From positions 314,001-372,000 of the forward strand of contig NW_026728924.1 of NCBI RefSeq assembly GCF_030272615.1: a stretch of 58,000 nt of DNA, read 5' to 3'. Source of the DNA: Cryptomeria japonica. Its lineage: Eukaryota; Streptophyta; Pinopsida; Cupressales; Cupressaceae. Each line of letters opens with the position of its first letter. The stretch's first letter is position 1. The position numbers and the translations under genes are program-made. Positions 11,145-20,300 of the stretch are shown piece after piece. A model generated the notes under the pieces. That model did not search any database, had not been told where the DNA came from, and worked only from the letters and a program-made list of their open reading frames with translations.

Positions 11145-11817
11145 TGTTGGAAGAATGTTGCAAATATGTGCTTGAGAGATATTTGAGAGATGTGTTGTCA
11201 TTGTTGTCAACATATTTCTCTATCTGAGATAGGGATGCAGTGAAGTTTAGTGAGTTAGTTTGTTCAATATGATGAAGATCAAAGTTTGCGGATTTAAGGG
11301 TTTGTAGAGAGTTGTCTATAGTTGATTCAGTTTAAGATTCTAAGGTCCACATGAAGATTTGATTGAGTTATGGGTATGTGTGTTGTGGCTAGTTTTTCAA
11401 TTGTTCAGTGGTGACAAAGTTACTATATTTTGATGTGTATTGCTTCGCATTATAATATCTTGTTCTATGGATTTGGAGATATGTGTGGGACGTTGGTGTG
11501 TGTCCTAGATTCAAGTGGTTCATGGTTTGGAGATCCACAAGTGATTTTTCAAGGTTGACAATCATTACAGTTAGTGTTCCTGAGATTCAGTATAAAAATG
11601 ATGGCGATTCTAGTAATTTATTTTTGTGCGGAGGTTGCTATGGTAATTCATGATGCTTGTGGATGTTTCTAGATCATGTGTCTTTTATGTTGGTGGTCTG
11701 CATTGATCATTAAGCTAATAATTGATGTTTTCTTTGGTATCTACTAGTTTTTTTCATGTTCTTGATAGATCGGATTCTTGTAGCATGTTGTGGATGTTCG
11801 AGGCATAATTTTTGGAG
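11145..11817 (+). repeat. Copia-A 5' LTR, segment 1 of 3
   Basis: This matches the start of the 3' LTR at 34027 (GTTGCAAATATGTGCTTGAG and onward). It is cut at TGGAG (11813-11817) by the Tat Gypsy element. Confidence 0.9.
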
Positions 11818-13478
11818 TGTGTAGGGGAAAAAGCGAGACTAGGACAATGTACCCTAATCCTAACTTTTGACACACATTGCGGAATACGAAAGAGCCTAGA
11901 GATATCGCACGGTTGGCTACTTCTTTTGGTGAAAGAGAGAGCCACGGGATATCTATTAGGATTTCTATTCCCTTGTTGAAATTGAAAGCTAAAATGATAC
12001 AAGTTCAAACCCTAACCTCGAAATGTAAGTATGAACTAGTAACAGGTTTGCAGAATTGAGATTAAACAATGAACAGCTATAAATGTAAGGATAAAATAAG
12101 AATGCAGATATGTACCTGGAGTCGAAATCAGACTGAAAATGTTCGGGACGGGGGCGCGGGCGCCACTGTCCTGAAAACTGCACCAGAGACCACTGTTTTG
12201 CACCCTGAAACATTGTCTGGAAATTGTCGGAAAGCTGTCTGTCCGGAGGACCAGGGCACCCAGCGCCTCTGTCCCAGGGACCAGGGCGCCCAACGCCCCT
12301 GTCCTGGCAGGACTAGGGCGCCCGGCGCCCCTATCCCAGTCTTCTGAGCTGCAATTGCCCACAGAGTTCTGTCTCAGTCTCCTCTTTCCGGATCTGTGTC
12401 CTGCGGCGTCGTCCGAATCCCGAAACCTGCAATAATATCTGAAAAGGGGGAAGGGCGGCTATATAGGGTTTTGCCTTAGTCAAACCCCCGCTTTGGTGAT
12501 TTCCACCTCCACGAATAGCCAAGTTGTTTTGTAAAATGTATTGTGTGTGCAGACCTAGTGTGTGTGCAAGGTCCAAAATGCAAGAAAGCAAACTAGAGCA
12601 ACCTAGAAAGTAAACCCTAATTGCTTGTAAATGATAATGCAAATGCTCTAAATCAAGATGCAATGTGATCTAAAGAATGAATAAATGATGTATCAAAGCT
12701 TATGCAAAGACATGAAAACAACATGAAATCATACCCAACCCTCAAGGGAGGAGTACAAGCCAATCTTCAGTCGGTAATCTCCTATTGTTCTTCAAATGTC
12801 TTCCAAGCCCTAATTGGATGAATGAATGGATTTGATAGATGCTTGATAGAATGATGTTAAGTGTTGTTGAAGTCTTCAAATATTTGCTCTTTCGCTGCAT
12901 ATGAAGTTCCTGGACACAAAAATCGGATCCCTTTAAATGAGGACAGAGAGCTTTTATGTATGAAACCCTAGGTCGTAAATTCGTATTTTGGCCGACCTAG
13001 AGATTGAATATCCCGCCAATTTCTTGGGGTTAAGCTTTATTTTATGATTGCATCGCGCTCCCAAAATTTCGAAAAAAATGTCCGGGACCATGTTGCATGG
13101 GCGCCATGGTCCCGACAACTTTTCACCAAATTTTCAGGGCCGTCGGATATGATGATTTTAGAGAGAATCCCGAAGTTACAGGTGATTTCGAGATGTTTAG
13201 ACCCCGGAACCAAGCCCCCAAGTTCGAAATAGGACTTAATTAGGGTTTTTGATTAAGTGATGTATTAAAGAAATGAAATGCGAAGGGCGCACTTTAGTGA
13301 AAGGGCCCTACTTTATGATGTAGAGAATGATGAAATAAGACTTTAGACCTAATTAATTTGATTAATTAAGTGCTTAAGGAGAAATGCAATGCAGAATGCA
13401 AAATGCGCTTAAGGCGGGTGCTAAACTAGGTGTGAAATTGTACCACCCTAGCGAGTGCGTACAATTTACGATGCTACA
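11818..13478 (-). repeat. Tat Gypsy 3' LTR (left copy)
   Basis: 1661 bp, TGTGTAGGGG...GCTACA on the plus strand, the same length as the right copy. On the minus strand a TATA-like CTATATAG spans 12460-12465. It contains three GC-rich GGGCGCC modules at 12238-12340 and one GGCGCCATGGTCCC module near 13100. Open frames shared with the other LTR on either strand are incidental. Confidence 0.93.
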
Positions 13479-13492
13479 TTTAGCCCCCACTT
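13479..13492 (-). promoter_or_regulatory. Polypurine tract of the Tat Gypsy element
   Basis: The minus strand reads AGTGGGGGCTAAA, ending exactly at the 3' LTR boundary. This is the expected plus-strand DNA primer site. Confidence 0.8.
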
Positions 13493-14059
13493 TAGCGGTC
13501 ATATGAGTACTACGTGCATATGCAAGCTAAAGTACAGAAAAGTAAACATTATTTGAAAAAGGATATATCCATAAGTCATCGGACGAAGCCCCCAGTGGTA
13601 TCTGCAGTACACAGTTAGGAACCGCACCCTACAAAACAAACGTTAGATCACAAAATCACCTAATGCTTACTAGGGAAAGTGATGAAATCTGTGAGTAGCT
13701 ATATGCCCCCCCTATTTCGACTTGCTTATTTAGGGAGGTGAAATAGGGTAACATGTTTACTTGCGACAAATTGTGTAATAGAGTGTTGATGAGGGGTGTT
13801 CACTAAATAGGCTTCATCAGAGCACTTTTTGGAACATCCTGAGAGTAGGGGAAGGAAAGTATGATTCCAACGCAACAAACGGCTCGAAAATCGCATCTCC
13901 CAAACTCAAGTTATGATAAGATGAATGATAGGGGAAAGATTAGGGTTTCGAGAAGTAAGAATAGACAAACTAGAGTATATACTGGGAAAGTGACACTTGT
14001 ATTCGTCACTTTGCCGATTTCAGGATACTATTCAGTGCAGCGGAGCCCACCTAATCATC
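13493..14059 (+). promoter_or_regulatory. Upstream region of the antisense PMD gene
   Basis: 567 bp between the PPT and the first PMD codon. A TATATA (13976-13981) lies about 80 nt before the ATG at 14060 and is the best TATA-box candidate. The stretch also holds GCCCCC-type runs and no other coding signal. The gene would need its own promoter here, because it runs opposite to the LTR transcript; that is inferred. Confidence 0.4.
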
Positions 14060-14140
14060 ATGCCTTCACGACGACCGGAGCGTCCCACGAGGATCGAGAT
14101 CCTGCGCCAGGCCGTGATCGACGACGAGCCACTGGACGAG
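14060..14140 (+). CDS. PMD gene exon 1
   Basis: 27 codons, starting ATGCCTTCACGACG and ending at GACGAG before the strong donor GTGAGT. The basic, Arg/Pro-rich peptide could help nuclear entry (inference). I prefer this start to the in-frame ATG at 14479 inside the intron, because the donor and acceptor phases match and the acceptor (TTTTCATTTTGCAG, ending 14514) is excellent. Confidence 0.6.
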
Positions 14141-14232
14141 GTGAGTTGACTGAACGTTTGACTTTTGATTTCTCGCATGTTTGACTTTTTCGTGATCGAA
14201 TGCGGACCCTGAACGCCGACTGGGGCCCACTT

Positions 14233-14409
14233 AGGGCGCCCTGGTCCCTGAGGGGCGCCCTGGTCCCCCCAGGGCGCCATGGTCCCTGACAGGGGCGCCA
14301 TGGTCCCTACAGGGCGCCATGGTCCCTGACAGGGCGCCCTGGTCCCTGACAGGGCGCCATGGTCCCCAACAGGGTGCCATGGTCCCTGACAGGGCGCCAT
14401 GGTCCCTAA
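14233..14409. repeat. GC-rich tandem array in PMD intron 1
   Basis: Nine units of 18-21 bp follow the pattern AGGGCGCC(A/C)TGGTCCCTGAC. Each holds the palindrome GGCGCC, and six also hold CCATGG. The same core occurs, in the same or reverse orientation, in the element's LTRs. On the minus strand the array gives a Gly/Pro/Cys/His-rich open frame that I regard as meaningless. Confidence 0.9.
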
Positions 14410-14514
14410 TCAGGGCCTGGCGAGGGGTTACAAGGCAAGCATTCAATGTTCAACAGTTTGCATTTGCGATTTCGATGATTGAGTACTGATTTTGGTCATG
14501 TTTTCATTTTGCAG

Positions 14515-16153
14515 GGTCTCCCGTACATGAGAGAGCACACAGCGGGACACATCCTTCGCACTTTGCGAGACCAGATTCCATGGCAGACTCAGTCAGAGAG
14601 AGACACCCTATCGATAGTAGGATTGTGGTACGTGACTCTTATGCCGGCCATTCGATTTCATCCTGCGATGCTGATGGCACTGATGGAGAGATGGGATCCT
14701 AACACCTGTACCTTTCACCTTCCGGTAGGAGAGCTGACGGTCACACTTGAGGATGTGTACCATATACTGCGTCTTCCTATCAGACGGGCGACAGTCACAT
14801 ATGCAACTGATCGGGTAGCAGAGGATCATCAGAGGGAGCAGATGTACTGCATAGGGAGAGTCATGCCGAGGGAGACGAGAGGTCGTATCATGGTCAGCTG
14901 GCTCTTACATCCTACAGGAGAGATACCACTTCTGAGACGCCTCATGATAGCCATCATAGCACTAGCCGTCTGCCCTAATGGGCGAGGGACACACATGCAT
15001 GGGGGCCTCACATGGTGTATCAGAGGGATGGAGAGACATAGGAGAGTTTATGCATGGGGTCGGAGTATGCTTGCACATCTCTACGACCTTGAGGAGTATG
15101 TATTCGGACAGGGTTGTAGTTTGATGACATGCACACTTCTACAGGTGTGGATCTTAGAGCACTTCACATGCACCAGGCCTGTTGGCTATCCACTGAGTAT
15201 AGCGAGCGAGCGACCTAGGGTGTTCGCTTATCCACTGACCAGCGAGTGGAGATTTGGAGATTTGTTGTATTGGAGAGTGACTATTGACACACTGACATCC
15301 GAGGTGATAGTGTGGAGACCTTACCTACTGATGCACAGATGGGATGGTATGGAGAGACAGTTAGCATTTTTACAGAGGAACCGCCTACTACGAGGACGAT
15401 ATGCACATATCATAGTCCCCTTCTACTTCGACCGAGTACGGAGGCAGTTCGGACTAGAGCAGTGTGTTCCAGCCGATGTGCCCATCTATACTCGACACTC
15501 ACGGGTCTTTCCCAGACCTAGAGCAGTAGCAAGACCGACGGTGGATGATATCGAGACGACAGACTTGAAGGGATCAGATCAGGATGTAGTCACTGACTAT
15601 TTTGCAGAGCCTGGAGCACAGCGTAGATATGTTTCATGGTTCATGAGATCATATCCAGGTCCTATCTTTCCACCAGATCATCCGACAGGCTATCTAGGCC
15701 CATGGAGACATGGAGACCGAGACGAGGACGAGGGATCCAGATCAGAGGAGTCAGATGAGGGAGAGGGTCATGAGGAGACGGGAGATCCTGATCCACTTGC
15801 AGGCGATCAGCCCAGTGACGAGGAGGAGGAGGATGTAGATAGAGAGGAGGACGAGGAGGATGCAGGTGATGATGCGGATGAGGATGAGGATGATGAGAAG
15901 GACGACGAGGAGGATGATAGAGATGATGAGGAGGAGTCGGATGCAGCTCCCCACCATTTAGGAGACGATACCATAGCTCTGGATCCACCTTTTATTCCTC
16001 AACAGGAGGAACAGGAGGCGATACAGAGACCTGTCACCAGTACCGTCCAGCCTACACCCATCGTGGATAGAGTATTCGAGCGAGGGGAGCCTAGCGGTTC
16101 CCAGTCACAGATGCTAAAATATCATGATCCCTACTGGTGCGAGGGAGATCCAG
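14515..16153 (+). CDS. Plant mobile domain (PMD, aminotransferase-like) protein, main exon
   Basis: 546 codons plus one base, open throughout; the uninterrupted frame spans 14479-16173 if intron ends are ignored. Near its residue 85 it holds the family's signature, TFHLPVGELTVTLEDVYHIL followed by a (L)RLPI-like stretch, then helical segments with conserved Trp, Gly and Arg positions (GGLTWCIRGMERH, AWGRSMLAHLYDLEEY, LQVWILEHF, WRPYLLMHRWDGME). This matches the PMD fold found in Arabidopsis MAIN/MAIL1 and in many plant transposons. Residues from about 390 on are disordered, with an Asp/Glu-rich tract at about 15,770-15,950. PMD proteins are linked to gene and transposon silencing, but the biochemical role of the domain is unknown. 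The exon is GC-richer than the surrounding pol. Confidence 0.88.
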
Positions 16154-16232
16154 GTATAGTAGGTTTATATTGATTGATTAATGCTTTGATGATATAGAAT
16201 GGTACTAACAAAGATCTATTCTACTGCCACAG

Positions 16233-16759
16233 CTAATGTGCAGGACTAGCGTTCCTTGATTCAGCAGGCAATGACAGACATCTCCATGATAGCACAGATT
16301 CCTAGTTCCTCATAGATTACGTACAGGCCTCAGGGGAACGCGGGTCGGCATGAGGATTTGTTCTTCCCATTCCGATTACAGGTAGATATATGGAGGGAGA
16401 GAGAGAGAATCCTATCAGAGGATCTCCGTCAGGCGCGGCAAAGAGAGGGAGTCCTATCGGAGGATCTCCATCAGGCGCGGCAGAGAGAGAGAGTCCTATC
16501 AGAGGATCTCCATCAGGCGGGGCAGAGAGAGAGGGTCTTATCAGAGGACCTCCAGCAGGTGCGGCGAGATCTAGTAGCGGCCCAGACCGAGGCTACCACC
16601 TATCGTGCGATCCTCATGGATAGGGATCGTAGGAGTTCCTCTCGGAGTCAATCACGATCTGTATCGCGCTACACACCCATGGGTCCACCTCCACGGCCAG
16701 ATCAGGAGGGAGCATCCAGTCGACACTCTCCAGCCACTAGCCCTAGGGATAGGAGATGA
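16233..16759 (+). pseudogene. PMD gene exon 3: coiled-coil tail with two in-frame TAG codons
   Basis: Read in the frame set by intron 2, the exon gives a Gln/Ser-rich linker, then about four repeats of a 14-residue unit (VLSEDLHQARQRER type; 16.40-16.57 kb), then a helical RRDLVAAQTEATTYR segment and a Ser/Arg/Pro-rich end before TGA at 16757. The repeats are 42-bp tandem DNA units and have heptad spacing, so a coiled coil is likely. The TAG codons at 16247 and 16313 each need one C-to-T change from CAG. The downstream frame stays clean for 440 nt, so the decay is recent or the stops are tolerated. Confidence 0.65.
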
Positions 16760-17364
16760 TTGTATGATGTAAGAGAGAGATCACATTTTGGATATACGGT
16801 GACCTATGTTTGTACACGATCCACACATATATATGTATATATACATGCTTCTCATTCTGTCTCAAATGTGTTATCTTTAATGCCTAAAACAATGTATATT
16901 TTGTTTTGATTAAATCTAATACATTTGGTAAATGTACATGTATGTTCAGAATTTAATTTCTATGTGATTGATTTCTCAATGCTCCATGATTAAATTGATA
17001 CATGTGTGACTTAATTAAAATATTTAATCAAGTACAACATTGATGATTAAGGAAGAAATATGTATTAAGTCTAAGAATCATATTACTAATGTGATTTAAT
17101 TGTGAACCTAAACACAACATGATACAATTCTACTTAACACATAAAAACACTATATAATATGCTAGCATTATAAAAATGTAAACCTTTTACAATTTACATT
17201 AATGAATTCAAGACAAACTATAAAGTAAGAAGACATGCTTGTCAGGAACGAAGCAATATAGATTAACATAACATTTAATTCTATTTTGCTTTAATTAAGA
17301 AATACTAACATATTATCCAATGTTGAAGAATTGAAAAAGAAGATAGATGAAAAAAAATGAAGAA
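16760..17364. other. AT-rich spacer between the convergent PMD and pol genes
   Basis: No coding signal. It must hold the 3' end of the PMD transcript and the 3' untranslated part after pol; TATATATGTATATATACAT (about 16828-16846) is a simple palindrome. A polyadenylation-like AATACA/AATAAA context is too weak to call. Confidence 0.6.
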
Positions 17365-20300
17365 TTAAACATAATATCTACGCAGGTGCATAGCATTAAT
17401 AGGTTCTTTAAGAGGCGTACCATCTACATCCGCTATTTTGTAAGCACCTGATCCATAATCCTCAATAACGATATATGGTCCAAGCCAATTAGGACTAAAT
17501 TTTCCCTTTTCCGCAGGCAAGGCATTCACATTGCGCTGATTCTCATAAAGAACTAAGTCACCTACTGAGAAGGAACGTTGAATGACCTTATCATTATAGC
17601 TTCGTTGTAGAGTTTTGTGATACGCTTGAATATGCTCAAGAGCGTTTATACGCTGTTCATCAAGCATCTCAAGCTGTTGAAGTCGTTGTTCTCTATAGGA
17701 GTCATCATCTACTATACCTTTAAGAGAAACCCTAAGTGATGGAATTTCTAACTCTAAGGGCATAATAGCGTCAGCACCATAAACAAGATTATAAGGAGTA
17801 GTTCCCGTAGCAATTCGTACACTCGTTCGGTAGGCCCAAAGAGCGTAGATTAGCTGGTTACTCCAATCCTTACCATGCTTATTTACGGTTTTACGAAGAA
17901 TTTGTTCAATTATCTTATTGGATGATTCGGCTTGGCCATTTGATTGAGGATAATACGGTGTAGAAAATCGATGTTTGATATGATACTTCTCAAGGAATTT
18001 CTTCACGTCCTTGTTCTTAAACGATGTTCCATTATCTGAGATAATAGTGGAAGGTATCCCAAATCGAGAAATAATGTTTTCTAGAAGAAATTGACAAATC
18101 ACTTCAGCAGTAGTAGAGCGAAGGGGAATAGCCTCTACCCACTTCGTAAAGTAATCTGTTGCGGTTATAATGAAGGTGTGTCCTTGAGATGAAGGAGGAG
18201 AAATTTTTCCAATAAGATCCAAACCCCATGCGGAGAAAGGCCAAGAAGCTACTTGAGAACGAAGTTCTTGGGCAGGAGCATGAATCAGATTATTGTGTTG
18301 TTGACATTGGTGACATTTCTTAACAAATGAGAAGGAATCCTTCTGCATAGTTTGCCAATAGTATCCCATACGCAGCAACCTATGAACCAGGGATTTGCCC
18401 CCAAAATGCCCCCCACAGGCACCCGAATGTGCCTCTTCAAGAGCAACAGGGATTTCCGACTTGTTAAGACAACGAAGAAGAAGACCATCATAACCCCTTC
18501 GATAAAGGACATTAGAAAGGATGATATACCTAGCAGACAGCTTGCGGATTCTAGCCCTAGTGTTCCTATTAGCAGAATCAGGGAAGGTACCATCGGTCAA
18601 ATATCTTACAATATGCGAGAACCATTCATCTGAGTCTACAAAGTCACAACATGTTACCAAGCTAGAATCATCTTCAATAGCTGGAGAAGTAAGATTGTGA
18701 ATAACGAAGTTAAGATCGACCATAGGGTCCTCTAAAGATACTAACGAAGCCACACATGCCATCGCATCCGCATGTCGGTTATCTTTTCGAGGGACCGGTT
18801 CTATGGTATAAGAATCGAAATTTTGTAATAAAGATATAGCAAGGTCTTTATATTGTGATAATTTGTCTTGTTTTGCTTGATATATTCCTGTTACCTGTCT
18901 TATAATTAATTGCGAATCTCCATAGATATGTATGTGTTTTACATTAAGAGCTAGGGCTGCTTTTATTCCTGCTATAAGAGCCTCATACTCAGCAATGTTA
19001 TTGGTACACAGGAAATTTAGACGATATGATAAGGGAATAGGTTTCTTTGTAGGAGAAACCAAAACAACCCCTGCCCCCGATCCCGTATGACACTTAGAGC
19101 CATCAAAATATAACTCCCAAGTTTCATCTTTCTCTATAGAAAGAATGAAATCATCAGGAAAGGACTCAGGGTTAGGGAATGAAAAAGGTGAAGGAGCCTC
19201 AACTAAGTGATCAGTCAACGCTTGTCCTTTAATTTCTCTTTGTGAAACAAATTTAAGGTCAAATTCAGTTAACATCATAACCCACTTAGCGAGACGTCCT
19301 GATAAATCAGTTTTAGAGAAAAGATGCTTCAACGGATCAAACTTAACCATGACATGGACTTCTGAATTTAAAAGATAATGTCTCAATTTCTGAGTCGCAA
19401 ACACCACGGCCAAGCATTGTCTTTCTATCACAGAATATCGGGTCTCATAATCGAGTAAGGTACGACTTATGTAATAAACCGGACACTCCTTACCATCTTT
19501 ATCATGTTGTGCTAACAATGCTGCGAGAGCATGAGAAGAAGCAGCTGTATACAGGATAAAGGGTTTAGAAGGTTCAGCAGGTTGAAGAATAGGAGGGCTA
19601 GCTAAATACACTTTTAAATCTTCAAATGCTTGTTGACAATCCTCATTCCACTGAAAAGTGATATCCTTTTTAAGAAGTTGAGTAAAAGGAAAGGTATGAT
19701 CCGCAAGTTGAGACACAAACCTACGAATAGCTTGAATCTTTCCTTGTAAGCTTTTAAGTTGAGATACATTTCGAGGAGGTGGCATGTTAACAATAGCATC
19801 TATTTTCTTAGTGTCCACCTCAATCCCACGATGCGAAACTATGAACCCTAATAGTTTTCCACTATCCACACCAAAAACACATTTTCGGGGATTCAAGCGC
19901 ATGTGATATTTACGAATTCTTTCGAAGATTTGACGAAGGACTTTAACATGATCCATGCGAAGAAAGGATTTAGCCAAAATATCATCAACGTAATCCTCTA
20001 AAATCTTATGCATATAATCATGAAAGATAAGGGTCATCGCTCGTTGATAAGTTGCACCGGCGTTTTTAAGTCCAAAAGGCATCATTATCCAACAAAACGT
20101 ACCCCAAGGAGTGGTGAAAGCGGTTTTGTATTGATCTTGAGGGTTAATGAAAATTTGATTGTAGCCTGAAAAACCATCCATGAAGGATAAGAGGGCATGT
20201 CCTGCCGTAGAATCAATTATCATATCAATGTTTGGAAGAGGGAAATCATCTTTTAAAGAAGCCTTATTTAGATCCCGAAAGTCGGTACACATTCTTATTT

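Larger units (their letters stand above)
14060..16759 (+). other. Three-exon PMD gene model (748 codons) carried antisense in the Tat element
   Basis: Exons 14060-14140, 14515-16153 and 16233-16759. Intron 1 (374 nt) runs GTGAGT...TTTTGCAG in phase 0; intron 2 (79 nt) runs GTATAG...GCCACAG in phase 1. The summed exons are 2247 nt, exactly 749 codons, and the third exon joins in the frame of its coiled coil. Domain order: short basic N-terminus (PSRRPERPTRIEIL), plant mobile domain, acidic Asp/Glu tail, coiled coil, Ser/Arg-rich end. The gene converges on pol, leaving a 605-nt spacer. Exon 3 holds TAG at 16247-16249 and 16313-16315, both where CAG would fit. The product may therefore be truncated after the acidic tail, or this copy may be a pseudogene. 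Splice sites are predicted by reading, not by transcript. Confidence 0.72.

Noticed and set aside
12036-12663. Frames of 92-110 codons found almost identically at 12036-12663 and 23305-23932
   Set aside because: Both lie in the two LTRs of the Tat element; they recur because the LTRs are copies, and they lack any recognised domain.
14032-14446. Minus-strand frames of 122 and 71 codons rich in Pro, Gly, Trp and Cys
   Set aside because: They are translations of the 18-21 bp GC-rich array in PMD intron 1; all reading frames of such an array stay open.
14479-14514. ATG at 14479 as the start of the PMD protein
   Set aside because: It lies in front of a strong acceptor (ending 14514), and an upstream exon with matching phase and a GTGAGT donor explains the N-terminus better.
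15662-15988. Minus-strand His/Pro- and Ile/Leu-rich frames
   Set aside because: Shadows of the Asp/Glu-rich tail of the PMD protein on the opposite strand.
16390-16623. Alternative frame (77 codons, Gly/Ser/Pro-rich) over exon 3
   Set aside because: It is the second frame of the 42-bp repeats; only the coiled-coil frame joins exon 2 in phase and continues to a natural end.
14060-16759. PMD gene as a host gene captured by chance insertion around it
   Set aside because: It lies between pol and the polypurine tract inside perfectly bounded LTRs and a single target duplication, so it moved with the element.
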